A DNA stretch of 64,000 nt from Dysgonomonas gadei ATCC BAA-286 (lineage in GTDB: Bacteria > Bacteroidota > Bacteroidia > Bacteroidales > Dysgonomonadaceae): assembly GCF_000213555.1 (NCBI RefSeq), contig NZ_GL891980.1, positions 618,946 through 682,945 on the forward strand, written 5' to 3'. Below the pieces are notes generated by a model. That model was not told the DNA's origin. It made no database searches and was given only the letters and a program-made list of their open reading frames with translations. This document shows, one piece after another, positions 1 to 8,781 of this stretch; the first letter of the stretch is position 1, and each line of letters begins with the position of its first letter. The translations under genes and the position numbers were made by a program.

Positions 1-364
1 ATACATTCTGACCTTTCTTACCCATTATAATCGCTGTACCTGTATCCTGACAGAACGGTAGTATACCTTTAGCCGAGATCTCGGAGTTACGCAGAAAAGT
101 AAGCGCCACAAACTTATCGTTATCACTGGCTTCGGGATCGGCAAGAATTTTCGCAACCTGTTGCTGATGTTCGGGGCGAAGTAAAAATTCTACATTGTGG
201 AATGCATGTTGAGCTAATAAAGTAAGTGCTTCCGGTGATACTTTTAAAATTTCCTGACCTTCAAAGTTTGCTGTAGAAACGAAGTCTTTCGACAAGAGAT
301 AATACTCTGTTGTATCTTTTCCAAGAGGGAAAGTTTCCTGATACTTAAACGGAGGTGTTGCCAT
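1..364 (-). CDS. Fumarate hydratase, class I (N-terminal part, runs off the window)
   Basis: Reading the minus strand from the ATG at 364 gives about 121 residues starting MATPPFKYQ and containing LPFCQDTGTAIIMGKKGQ. The CQDTGT segment is the hallmark of class I (iron-sulfur) fumarases and carries one of the cluster cysteines. The enzyme interconverts fumarate and malate; in Bacteroidales it serves the reductive branch leading to succinate and propionate. The C-terminal part lies outside the window. It is transcribed away from the gene at 581, and a good -7 element (398-405, minus strand) lies 34 nt before the start. Family assignment is from recognition of the conserved N-terminus. Confidence 0.9.
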   Translation of the reverse strand, partial: MATPPFKYQETFPLGKDTTEYYLLSKDFVSTANFEGQEILKVSPEALTLLAQHAFHNVEFLLRPEHQQQVAKILADPEASDNDKFVALTFLRNSEISAKGILPFCQDTGTAIIMGKKGQNV

Positions 365-397
365 GAATTAATATTTTTATAGTTGATTTATTATATG

Positions 398-428
398 CAA
401 AAGTAGCAAATATCTACAACCTTATCAA
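398..428 (-). promoter_or_regulatory. Bacteroidales-type promoter of the fumarase gene
   Basis: Read on the minus strand, 398-405 is TACTTTTG, a perfect TAnnTTTG -7 element. A TTG at 426-428 sits 20 nt upstream as a -33 element. The start codon at 364 follows after a short leader. Confidence 0.55.
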
Positions 429-512
429 GGATTGCAAGTCTATAAAATAACAAAATGAAATTCTAATTATGCTAAATTTTGTAAGAGTAAAATATCTTTC
501 AATAAAAACTTG

Positions 513-520
513 TATATTTG
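513..520 (+). promoter_or_regulatory. -7 element for the gene at 581
   Basis: TATATTTG at 513-520 fits TAnnTTTG and lies about 60 nt before the ATG at 581. The -33 region is not clear. Confidence 0.4.
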
Positions 521-580
521 TTGCGTATATACTAACTAGGGTTATTATATCAAATACATAAATTGCATAAAGAGACACAA

Positions 581-1753
581 ATGAGTACAAGCAAATATAT
601 AATAACATTAATATTCCTACTGCTTATCCCGCTGTTTGCAGAAGCCCAGATATATAGGGCTCCTACAAAGAAAGAAGCTGAGCAGATAGGGAAAAAAATA
701 TATATCATCAGTACAGGTGATACCACGCGCGTAGTAAATAGGACTAGTGGTGGACTGACAGATGAATATTCTAAATTCTTGTTTATTAATAACCGCAATG
801 CAGCGGTTGACTCCATATTTGGAGAAACGGATCCCACATACAGTGGTTTAGAGGAGGCTGCTTTAGATGTAGATCGATTATTACGTGAAGTAGCTGAAGA
901 AAAGAAGATCAACAACGAAAGGAATGATGCTTTAGGTTTCCGGCTAGCCAGAGATTACCGGAACAGAAAAAAGAAAGAGCAAGCAGCAATGAACATAGCT
1001 GACAGCCTGATGAAAAAAGATGCCTCTATCGAGGAACTAACCAATATGTATATCGGATTTAACGGGAAGCCGACCTATTATATTAATGGCCTCGAGGTTC
1101 CGTTTTCTGTAACGAATCAACTCTATCCATCAGAAGTCATCAAGCGTGAGATGCGAGTTACCGATACTGCATCGGGAAATCCATTTGGTGAGATTTGGTA
1201 CCTTGTATCAGATAAAACGCTGAATAGATTAAAAATCCCTATCGATCTGACAAATGACTACCTATTCAACAATAATGTAGCCACTACGGCAATCACTGTT
1301 CCTGTAAACAATACTTCTGATGCAAATAGAAAAGCGCCTAAAGCGCCGGAACCTGTTATCAGAAGGGAGATCACTGCCGATGGCAAGCAGGTAGACCGTG
1401 TGGTAAAAACAGAGGAAACAGATATACCTGAAGAAAAAAGTGCCACTGAATCAACAACCAGGATTATCTCCAGAACTGTAAATGATGAAAAAGTAGGTAC
1501 AGACGAAAATGCCACTTATATAATAAACAGACCGGGTATTAAACGGGTAGCCAATCCTCCTCAGTCTACCATAAGGCAACAACATTACAATAGTAATAGT
1601 AGTACTACTACAACTAATAATAATGCGCAAAACCAAAACAAGCCGGCCAAAGTTGAAGAAGAAAAGAAACAGCAAGATAATACTCCTAAAACCGTTCCCA
1701 AAAAGTCAGTTCGCAGGATAAAAGAAAGATTACAAAATCAGTATAAAGATTAA
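581..1753 (+). CDS. Secreted protein of unknown function with a low-complexity C-terminus
   Basis: About 390 residues. The ATG at 581 opens a clean signal peptide (MSTSKYIITLIFLLLIPLFAEAQ); an in-frame TTG at 563 would only prepend six polar residues, so I prefer 581. The mature part starts with a charged helical region rich in Lys/Glu (roughly residues 25-140). A small globular stretch containing PTYYINGLEV and FGEIWYLVSD follows (about 165-215). The last 150 residues are rich in Thr, Asn, Gln and Lys and look disordered, ending in a basic tail. The middle segment faintly recalls a TonB-receptor plug, but that is too weak to name a family. The stop overlaps the purN stop on the other strand through the shared TTAA at 1750-1753, so the two genes converge with no space for a terminator. 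Confidence 0.7.
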   Translation: MSTSKYIITLIFLLLIPLFAEAQIYRAPTKKEAEQIGKKIYIISTGDTTRVVNRTSGGLTDEYSKFLFINNRNAAVDSIFGETDPTYSGLEEAALDVDRLLREVAEEKKINNERNDALGFRLARDYRNRKKKEQAAMNIADSLMKKDASIEELTNMYIGFNGKPTYYINGLEVPFSVTNQLYPSEVIKREMRVTDTASGNPFGEIWYLVSDKTLNRLKIPIDLTNDYLFNNNVATTAITVPVNNTSDANRKAPKAPEPVIRREITADGKQVDRVVKTEETDIPEEKSATESTTRIISRTVNDEKVGTDENATYIINRPGIKRVANPPQSTIRQQHYNSNSSTTTTNNNAQNQNKPAKVEEEKKQQDNTPKTVPKKSVRRIKERLQNQYKD

Positions 1754-2316
1754 CTTTTCAACACCTTATCTATAATTAAAGGAAAGTATGTGTACTCCAG
1801 TGCATGTACTTTTTTTGCAACATCTTGATAGCTATCGGTTACAGAAACAGGACATTTAGCCTGAAAGATTACAGTTCCTTCGTCGTAATTTTCATTTACA
1901 TAATGTATCGTAATCCCGGATTCCGACTCACCCGCTTCGACCACTGCCTTATGTACATTATCTCCATACATCCCTTTTCCTCCGAATTTTGGCAGTAAGG
2001 CCGGATGTATGTTAATTATCTTATTAGGATATGCCTGTAGCAGATTTTCCGGAATTTTCAGCAGGAAACCTGCCAATACAATAAAACCGACCTCTTTTTG
2101 CAACAAGCACTCAAGGACTTTATCTGTATTGTAAAAGTCGTTTTTTGAGTATGTAACAGATTCTACCCCCAGATTTTTGGCCCGCTGATGTACATATGCA
2201 TCCTCTTTGTTCGAAACGATAAGTTCTATGCTTACAGTCTCGTTATTAGCAAAATATTTTATTATATTTTCGGCATTAGAACCTGAACCTGAAGCGAAAA
2301 TTGCTATTTTAGTCAT
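1750..2316 (-). CDS. purN: Phosphoribosylglycinamide formyltransferase (GAR transformylase)
   Basis: 188 residues, the normal length for PurN. It transfers a formyl group from 10-formyltetrahydrofolate to GAR in the third step of purine synthesis. Recognisable features are the N-terminal nucleotide-binding loop IAIFASGSGSNAENI, the catalytic NIHPALLPKFGGKGMYG segment (Asn and His), and the Asp of ENYDEGTVIFQ. The gene stands alone, divergent from acpP across 150 bp. Its stop codon overlaps that of the upstream secreted protein. Confidence 0.95.
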   Translation of the reverse strand: MTKIAIFASGSGSNAENIIKYFANNETVSIELIVSNKEDAYVHQRAKNLGVESVTYSKNDFYNTDKVLECLLQKEVGFIVLAGFLLKIPENLLQAYPNKIINIHPALLPKFGGKGMYGDNVHKAVVEAGESESGITIHYVNENYDEGTVIFQAKCPVSVTDSYQDVAKKVHALEYTYFPLIIDKVLKS

Positions 2317-2386
2317 AAGAATAATTTAAGATGGCTGCACACAAACAAAAAAAATGTGCAATTTTAACTATTTTATCCACAAAATA

Positions 2387-2420
2387 TTTGTTTCATATGT
2401 ATAAAAAACTGTTACTTTGC
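2387..2420 (+). promoter_or_regulatory. Promoter of the acpP-fabF-rnc operon
   Basis: TTTG at 2387-2390 and TACTTTGC at 2413-2420 resemble the -33 and -7 elements. The -7 box is one T short of TAnnTTTG. An AT-rich leader of about 45 nt precedes acpP. Confidence 0.45.
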
Positions 2421-2469
2421 ACCGACAAAATTAGAAATAAAAATTAATTATTAATCAAAACTAGAAATT

Positions 2470-2706
2470 ATGTCAGAAGTAGCATCAAAAGTGAAAGCAA
2501 TTATTGTTGATAAGTTAGGTGTAGAAGAATCTGAAGTAACAGATACTGCTAGCTTTACAAACGACCTAGGAGCTGACTCACTTGACACAGTAGAATTAAT
2601 CATGGAATTTGAAAAAGAATTCGGCATTTCTATTCCAGATGATCAGACTGAAAAAATCGCTACAGTAGGAGATGCTGTCTCTTACATTGAAGCAAATGCA
2701 AAATAA
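2470..2706 (+). CDS. acpP: Acyl carrier protein
   Basis: 78 residues, acidic and helical. The phosphopantetheine attachment site is Ser37 in GADSLDTVELIMEFEKEF. It carries the growing acyl chain in type II fatty acid synthesis. It is followed after 21 bp by fabF and then rnc, the usual Bacteroidales arrangement. Length and motif are textbook. Confidence 0.98.
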   Translation: MSEVASKVKAIIVDKLGVEESEVTDTASFTNDLGADSLDTVELIMEFEKEFGISIPDDQTEKIATVGDAVSYIEANAK

Positions 2707-2727
2707 TTTTTTTTCCAATATTTACTT

Positions 2728-3990
2728 ATGGAATTAAAAAGAGTAGTAGTAACAGGTCTAGGCTCGGTATCTCCTCTTGGCAACGATGTAGCCACTACAT
2801 GGAACAATGCCATCAACGGGGTGAGTGGGGCTGGACCTATTACTCATTTTGACGCGTCAAAATTTAAAACACAATTCGCTTGCGAAGTTAAAGGATATGA
2901 TCCTTCTGTCTATCTGGACAGGAAAGAAATGCGCAAATGCGATAGATATACATTACTTGCTATAGGTGCTTCCGAAGAAGCTATCGCAGATTCAAAACTT
3001 GATTTTTCAAAAGAGAACTGCGATCGCATAGGTGTTATCTTCTCCGCTGGCATTGGTGGTATAAAGACTTTCGAAGAAGAAGTCAGTTATTATGCGAAAA
3101 ATGAAGAAAACGGGCCAAAATTCAATCCTTTCTTTATCCCTAAGATGATTTCGGATATTGCAGCGGGACTTATTTCGATTCGTCATGGTTTGCGCGGCCC
3201 CAATTACGGAACCGTATCGGCCTGTGCTTCATCTACCCATAGTGCTATAAACTCTTTCGACATTATCCGTATGGGTAAGGCTGATGTTATTGTAGTGGGC
3301 GGTGCGGAAGCAGCTATTACAGCTGCCGGTGTCGGTGGTTTTAATGCCATGACTGCATTATCTACACGCAATGATTCGCCTGAAACAGCCTCGCGTCCAT
3401 TTAGCGCCAGCCGCGATGGGTTTATCATGGGAGAAGGTGCAGCATGTCTTATTTTCGAAGAACTGGAACATGCCCTTGCCCGTGGAGCTAAAATCTATGC
3501 TGAAGTAGTTGGCGGAGGTATGTCTGCGGATGCTTATCACTTAACAGCCTCTCACCCGGAAGGATTAGGAGCTAAGTTGGTAATGAGAAATGCTTTGCAG
3601 GATGCAAACATGAACCCTACTGATATGGATTATATTAATGTGCACGGAACATCTACCCCGGTAGGCGACCCATCCGAGATAAAAGCTATCAAAGAAGTAT
3701 TCGGTGAGCATGCATATAATCTGAACATCAGTTCTACAAAATCAATGACTGGGCACTTATTAGGTGCAGCAGGAGCTTTGGAAGCCATGTTCTGTGTATT
3801 GGCGGTTCAGAACGATATAGTTCCTCCGACAATAAACTTTACAGAAGGTGATGAAGATCCTGAAATAGATTACAAACTGAACCTTACATTCAACAAGTCT
3901 CAAAAGAGAACTGTTAATGTAGCACTTTCCAACACATTTGGTTTTGGCGGACATAATGCATGTGTGATAGTCAAAAAGTTTAAGAAATAG
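2728..3990 (+). CDS. fabF: Beta-ketoacyl-ACP synthase II
   Basis: 420 residues, a full-length thiolase-fold condensing enzyme that elongates acyl-ACP with malonyl-ACP. The active-site Cys166 lies in VSACASSTHS, His306 in VHGTSTPVGD, Lys338 in STKSMTGH and His343 in GHLLGAAGA, which is the complete KAS II set. It is in one operon with acpP upstream and rnc 9 bp downstream. Confidence 0.98.
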   Translation: MELKRVVVTGLGSVSPLGNDVATTWNNAINGVSGAGPITHFDASKFKTQFACEVKGYDPSVYLDRKEMRKCDRYTLLAIGASEEAIADSKLDFSKENCDRIGVIFSAGIGGIKTFEEEVSYYAKNEENGPKFNPFFIPKMISDIAAGLISIRHGLRGPNYGTVSACASSTHSAINSFDIIRMGKADVIVVGGAEAAITAAGVGGFNAMTALSTRNDSPETASRPFSASRDGFIMGEGAACLIFEELEHALARGAKIYAEVVGGGMSADAYHLTASHPEGLGAKLVMRNALQDANMNPTDMDYINVHGTSTPVGDPSEIKAIKEVFGEHAYNLNISSTKSMTGHLLGAAGALEAMFCVLAVQNDIVPPTINFTEGDEDPEIDYKLNLTFNKSQKRTVNVALSNTFGFGGHNACVIVKKFKK

Positions 3991-3999
3991 GAAAACAAC

Positions 4000-4821
4000 G
4001 TGCTTAAAAAGATATATCGAGGTATAAGGCTTCTTCCTAAAAGAGGGAAGGAGCCTTATGTATCTTTTTGCAAAATACTTGGGTTCTATCCGTACAATAT
4101 TACATTATACGAACAGGCCTTATTACATAAGTCATCGTCTATAAAACTTAAAGATGGCAGATGGATCAACAACGAACGCCTCGAATTCCTCGGTGACGCT
4201 ATATTGGATGCAATTGTAGCTGATATTGTATTCAAAGAATTCGAATATAAGAAAGAGGGCTTCCTTACCAATATGCGCTCCAAGATTGTCCAACGCGAAA
4301 CATTAAACAGACTCGCCTTGGAGATAGGTATAGATAAACTGATCAAAACATCGACAAGGAATACGACTCCCAATACTCACATGTATGGCAATGCACTGGA
4401 AGCATTCATTGGCGCCATATATCTGGATCAGGGCTATAGGGCTGCAAAACGATTTGTTTTTGAGCGCCTTATACAAGAACATCTGAACATAGAATCAGTG
4501 GCAGAACTAGAGGCTAATTATAAATCCAGGCTGATAGAGTGGAGCCAGAAACAAAAGATATCTGTTAGTTTTGATCTTATCGATAGTTTCGTTGACGAGA
4601 ACAACACCCCTATATTCAAAACGGCTGTGATCATTATGGGAGAGCAAGCTGGCCTTGGCACAGGTTACTCGAAGAAAGAATCCCAGCAGAAAGCGGCAAA
4701 AGAAGCCTACAATAAACTACAACGTAATACAACTTTTCGCAATCATATATTTGAGTTATATGAACAACAACAGCAATTACAGAACGAAAAGTATGTAAAT
4801 ACTACTCCTGAGGAGGAATAA
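4000..4821 (+). CDS. rnc: Ribonuclease III
   Basis: 273 residues. The signature NERLEFLGDAILD is at residues 58-70, followed by the second acidic helix NALEAFIGAIYLDQGY. A C-terminal double-stranded RNA binding domain (about 170-240) ends in the conserved KKESQQKAAKEAYNKL helix. It cleaves double-stranded RNA in rRNA and mRNA processing. The start is a GTG at 4000, only 9 bp after fabF, so translation is probably coupled. A perfect bidirectional terminator follows at 4841-4880. Confidence 0.96.
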   Translation: MLKKIYRGIRLLPKRGKEPYVSFCKILGFYPYNITLYEQALLHKSSSIKLKDGRWINNERLEFLGDAILDAIVADIVFKEFEYKKEGFLTNMRSKIVQRETLNRLALEIGIDKLIKTSTRNTTPNTHMYGNALEAFIGAIYLDQGYRAAKRFVFERLIQEHLNIESVAELEANYKSRLIEWSQKQKISVSFDLIDSFVDENNTPIFKTAVIIMGEQAGLGTGYSKKESQQKAAKEAYNKLQRNTTFRNHIFELYEQQQQLQNEKYVNTTPEEE

Positions 4822-4840
4822 CGTTACACTCTAAAAAATA

Positions 4841-4880
4841 TAAAGAAAGCCACTTCAAAAAATAGAAGTGGCTTTCTTTA
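4841..4880. terminator. Bidirectional Rho-independent terminator
   Basis: A perfect 16-bp inverted repeat (4841-4856 and 4865-4880) encloses an 8-nt A-rich loop. Arms end in TTTA on the plus strand and TTTA on the minus strand. It separates rnc (plus) from the convergent gene ending at 4892 (minus). Confidence 0.92.
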
Positions 4881-4891
4881 TATTTATCAAT

Positions 4892-6892
4892 TTATTTCAC
4901 CGTATTGATACCATTAAATTCAGCTTGTTTTATAGCCCAAGCCATTATATTTCCAAATAATATAGAATTATACACTGTCTGATTAACATTCCCCATCGCA
5001 GATTCCCCATAATCGACACGTGGTATAGGTTGCATAGAGGAATTAATAGTGAAAGGACAAATCCCTTTATCTAAATATGTATTGCCGTAATACGGCCCCA
5101 AATTTGAATTAAAGCCACCATCACCTACCCAGAAGAGATTTAGAGTTTTATGCCTAAACATTGTGACACCGGGAAGTATATTGGCTCCTGTAGCATTTAA
5201 CCGGCTTCCACCACTATAAGTATATATATCTCCCGCTGGTAATCCTTGTATAACATATGTCTGTGAAGCATCTTCACCCCATAGTTTTCCTCTGGCATCG
5301 CCAAACGGCCCGTTCAATATTTCATCATTTACGGAACTCAACGGGTAAACAGCACTTCGTGCATTCTTCATCCCCCCCGTGATATTAGAATCTGCAAAAA
5401 TATTGCGGAAAAGAGCTTCTGCACTCACAGCATTACTTGTATAGTATTCTGTGAACATAACTAATACACCTCCTTTATTCAGATATTCCGTAAGTTGCTG
5501 TATTGTATTTGCATTAAAAGATACGAAAAAGCCTAGAACAACAATATCCGGATTCTTTGCCAACTCGGTACTAAGTGCTGATGCATTTATATAACCTGCA
5601 CCATCTATATTCCCCTGTGTTTCACCCTTTATATAGCTATAAGAAAACGGCTTCTCTACTTTCACCGTGCTATTTTCCAATGAACCAAAGTTTATATCAG
5701 CATTCATCACCGCCAGCGATGCCGAATTTTGAATATAATATCCATAGTTTGTATTATAGTAACCTATTCCCAATATCTTTTTGGGAGTATAACACATATA
5801 TACAGTAGCTTTACATGTGGCTACTGTTTTCTTACTATTCGAAGTAATAGTAAATACCTTATCATCCATACTATTAGGTACTCCATATCCTAATAATTTA
5901 ACGGGCTGACTAGTATTATTTAATGTTCCTTCGGCTTTGAAATAAATACCATCGACAGTATTGGTTTCTATAATATATGTAGCACCTAATGCCTCTGCAT
6001 CTACAGTTAATACCATGTCTATATAATGCTCATCAGTATCGAGCGGAACATCGATTTTATACACTCCTCTCACCTTTGTCTTACTACAATCCATCGAATA
6101 GAGAGGCTTCTTCGAAGAATCTTCCACCTTCACATACAGAGGATCGCATGAAGACAATGGTTTTCCATTAAAAACGATCTTCATCAAATCCCCATCGCTA
6201 CCCGCACCGGTCGCCGGTGTATAATCAATCGGCGTACCCGCCCCGGGTACTGTTATAAAATAGTACCCTGTTGTCATAAATATACCCGAGGCAGTAAAAT
6301 AATATCCATTATCCGGGTCCGGCATAATAGTGACTGTATAAGCTCCGGATTTTGTTACAAGCAAAGGTATAGTCACATAATTAGATGAATTCAATGACAC
6401 CTTATTCTGATACTGACCATAGAAGTTTAAAGAATCGCAATTGGTTATGGTAGCTATTGCATTTCCCATTTTTTCCTGGAAACAGTTCCATTTTTCACCA
6501 TCCCACTGATTTAAACCTAAACACAATTCATTTTCATCATCCGCGACCAAATTATATACAATAAGCCCGGTATGAGCTAATTTTTCGGATGCATATTCCG
6601 GATCCATATCATCCGGATTATAAGTGGAATTATCATAATTTGAGGGATTATATCCGGCTTCTCTAACAAAAGGATATAATTGGTATTTCTTTTCCAAATT
6701 TACCCTGGGTAAAAGTAACCCTCCTTTATCGACGGTCGGGCCTCCCGTCTTATCTATCTTCTCCTTTATATCCAGCAATGCGGCTTTTTCCGGTGAGTTA
6801 TTAGACCCAACGGTAACCTGAGCTTTCAATCCGGACGTAAGTAATAGCATGACTAACATGCCATGCAGCCAACAGAATCTCTGTAGTGTCAT
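4892..6892 (-). CDS. Large secreted protein with a C-terminal Rossmann/GATase-like domain
   Basis: 666 residues with an N-terminal signal peptide ending near LKAQ. The mature N-terminus (VTVGSNNSPEKAALLDIKEK, then GGLLLPRVNL) is of a type common in Bacteroidota secreted surface proteins. The middle (about 150-370) is beta-rich with repeated pairs of short sheets and scattered Cys. The last 250 residues look like an alpha/beta domain with alternating hydrophobic strands, such as NPDIVVLGFFVSF followed by LTEYLNKGGVLVMFTEYYT, resembling a class I glutamine-amidotransferase or ThuA-like fold without a catalytic Cys I can identify. The nearest upstream gene in the same direction is an HTH regulator, with a 496-bp gap that holds an imperfect palindrome. 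I do not recognise the function; a surface adhesin or pilus-like role is possible but unproven. Confidence 0.7.
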   Translation of the reverse strand: MTLQRFCWLHGMLVMLLLTSGLKAQVTVGSNNSPEKAALLDIKEKIDKTGGPTVDKGGLLLPRVNLEKKYQLYPFVREAGYNPSNYDNSTYNPDDMDPEYASEKLAHTGLIVYNLVADDENELCLGLNQWDGEKWNCFQEKMGNAIATITNCDSLNFYGQYQNKVSLNSSNYVTIPLLVTKSGAYTVTIMPDPDNGYYFTASGIFMTTGYYFITVPGAGTPIDYTPATGAGSDGDLMKIVFNGKPLSSCDPLYVKVEDSSKKPLYSMDCSKTKVRGVYKIDVPLDTDEHYIDMVLTVDAEALGATYIIETNTVDGIYFKAEGTLNNTSQPVKLLGYGVPNSMDDKVFTITSNSKKTVATCKATVYMCYTPKKILGIGYYNTNYGYYIQNSASLAVMNADINFGSLENSTVKVEKPFSYSYIKGETQGNIDGAGYINASALSTELAKNPDIVVLGFFVSFNANTIQQLTEYLNKGGVLVMFTEYYTSNAVSAEALFRNIFADSNITGGMKNARSAVYPLSSVNDEILNGPFGDARGKLWGEDASQTYVIQGLPAGDIYTYSGGSRLNATGANILPGVTMFRHKTLNLFWVGDGGFNSNLGPYYGNTYLDKGICPFTINSSMQPIPRVDYGESAMGNVNQTVYNSILFGNIMAWAIKQAEFNGINTVK

Positions 6893-6939
6893 AAATTTAA
6901 ATTAGTAAGTAATTATTCTATAGTTTTGTCAATCACGTT

Positions 6940-7100
6940 ATTGTTTTATAAAGAGAAATTTAGCCAGCAATAGTTCTGCACGACGGTATACTGCAACGAA
7001 CCTTCTCAGGCATGGAAAAAAGCAGATATAAGAAGACAAACAATGCTAATGCAAAACTATTGTTGTCTAAATTTCCTTTACTTATTTCTTATAAAACAAT
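6940..7100. repeat. Imperfect palindrome in the gap upstream of the secreted-protein gene
   Basis: The 496-bp gap 6893-7388 contains ATTGTTTTATAA at 6940-6951, mirrored by TTATAAAACAAT at 7089-7100. Inside it, GAAATTTAGCCAGCAATAG (from 6955) is mirrored with mismatches by CTATTGTTGTCTAAATTTC (to about 7075). A TAGTTTTG -7-like box (7052-7059, minus strand) lies in the right arm. The rest of the gap is AT-rich and I see nothing coding in it. It could be a decayed mobile element or a large operator. Confidence 0.5.
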
Positions 7101-7388
7101 TCTTAAAGAACTACTAAACACGACGGGTAAATACTTCATCATAAAAGATTAGATCAGGAAAAAATCCTCTTTTTAGATATTGTAAGTTTTGTCTCTACAT
7201 ATAGATACTATTTATAATAATATCTATCCCTATATTTGTCTTTAATTCATCTTATCTAATGCCAAAATTAGATATTCACATTTTATATAATCAGCATAAA
7301 TGTGAAAATAAAGCATTTTCATTTGTCAATAAAAGAGGCGCACAGGCACCCCATCTCCTAAAAAATGACAATATACTCCGCTCTGCTA

Positions 7389-8360
7389 TTAAAGTGTAAG
7401 ACTCTCTATATTTTTGACGTACTCATTTTGCTTATTAAAGAATTCTGAACGCTGAATCTCATTACTTTGAGATATGAGTGTAGAATACTTCAATAATGAG
7501 TCGATCCACATTTTATGCCTCTTTGAAACTTCTGTATTGTACACTGTAATAGGATCTGTATAAGTCCAAAACTGTGTTCCGGTCTCATTATCATGTCTAA
7601 ACCAGATACTATTTGATGCAATATTTAAAGTAGAGCAATACAAGTCTGTTTTTACACCATTCTCATCAACCCCTTTTCTTGTGTCATTTTCAAGCTTGTT
7701 GATTACCTTATATAAGTCTTCCTGCAAAAGAAAGAGTTCTTCCTTTGTTATCAGCCTGCGTCTGTAAAAATAAATTATTTCTTTCACTGTAGACAAAATA
7801 AAGCTAGGACACAATATAGCTGTAACCTGATTTACCTTAGTTGCCGCATAGCGGTATCTTTTATGAACAGTCGAGACTTGAGAGGGTGGAGAAAATTCGG
7901 ACAAATAAAAATTGAGAGGAACCTCCTGTGTTTTATGTATCCATTTGTAATAATAGAACTTAGACAAATTCTCATATAGCATATAATAAGGAAAAGGCAG
8001 CTGGTTTGCCGTAAAGAATATTTCCGACTCTTTACTTTTTTGCATTTTTTTATATATCTCAGCCGCAACATCCACTATTTCTGAGTACACATCCAACGGA
8101 TCCGCCGATTTGGGAACAGGTAAGTCAAAAAAAGCCCTGTTCTTTTGCTCTTGTCCTGCTATTTCATCTAAAGAAAGTCCTAGTTTCAGAGATATAGCAA
8201 TGACTTCTTCGAAAGTAAAAGGAATCTCATTTCTTATCCGTCTATATGCCGATTCCCTGCTTAGATTCAATAAATCCATTAGAAACGAAACAAGTTTCTC
8301 CCCTTCCGGCAGAGAGTTGTTTATTGACGTAACAAGCATTTCATTTATTATAGTTTTCAT
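7389..8360 (-). CDS. Helix-turn-helix transcriptional regulator of a Bacteroidota-specific type
   Basis: 323 residues. The N-terminus carries an HTH: LMDLLNLSRESAYRRIRNE (about residues 27-45) followed by IPFTFEEVIAISLKLGLSLDEI, the pattern of XRE/BetR-like DNA-binding domains. The remaining 250 residues are predominantly helical, with aromatic clusters (KFYYYKWI, IYFYRRR) and no enzymatic motif I can name. This build is frequent in Bacteroidota as an orphan regulator. It lies upstream of, and in the same direction as, the large secreted protein gene, so it may control it. It has its own promoter at 8449-8479 and no clear terminator after it. Confidence 0.75.
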   Translation of the reverse strand: MKTIINEMLVTSINNSLPEGEKLVSFLMDLLNLSRESAYRRIRNEIPFTFEEVIAISLKLGLSLDEIAGQEQKNRAFFDLPVPKSADPLDVYSEIVDVAAEIYKKMQKSKESEIFFTANQLPFPYYMLYENLSKFYYYKWIHKTQEVPLNFYLSEFSPPSQVSTVHKRYRYAATKVNQVTAILCPSFILSTVKEIIYFYRRRLITKEELFLLQEDLYKVINKLENDTRKGVDENGVKTDLYCSTLNIASNSIWFRHDNETGTQFWTYTDPITVYNTEVSKRHKMWIDSLLKYSTLISQSNEIQRSEFFNKQNEYVKNIESLTL

Positions 8361-8448
8361 AAAAAAGAAGACACCTCAGGTAAGGTGGTATAGTTATTAA
8401 TAAATATTTGTGTATTTGCATTTAAAAACAATGCATTTTAGCTTTAAA

Positions 8449-8479
8449 CAAAAATAGACGTTCTTAAGTCATTCACAAA
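8449..8479 (-). promoter_or_regulatory. Promoter of the HTH regulator gene; surrounding 8361-8781 is non-coding
   Basis: On the minus strand TATTTTTG (8449-8456) matches TAnnTTTG, and TTTG (8476-8479) lies 19 nt upstream as the -33 box. The leader is about 80 nt. The rest of 8361-8717 is very AT-rich with runs of AAAC repeats and no convincing gene. Confidence 0.6.
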
Positions 8480-8717
8480 GCACATTTCAGTCAATTTAAC
8501 TTGACTTTCAACATATATATGATTCAAAACAAACAAACTAAATTTAAAATCAAACCAAAAAGAGCAACATTAAACAAAACAAACAAATAATGACACAATT
8601 TATATGCACAAGAATCACATTCAAACATAAAATGACACACAAATAATGTAATATCCTTTTTATAACCTAATTAACATTTATCCCTTAGCAATAGTATTTC
8701 AATAAAGCCCACCTCAA

Positions 8718-8752
8718 AGAAGACTACCAATATTTTAAACTGGCAGCCTTCT
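8718..8752 (-). terminator. Terminator of the nucleoside kinase gene
   Basis: Arms at 8718-8731 and 8739-8752 form a 14-bp stem. Three positions pair only as G-U on the minus-strand RNA and would be A-C mismatches on the plus strand, so the hairpin acts for the minus-strand gene ending at 8782. Confidence 0.75.
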
Positions 8753-8781
8753 CTCTTATTTAATCAAGTCTGTTTGCTATA

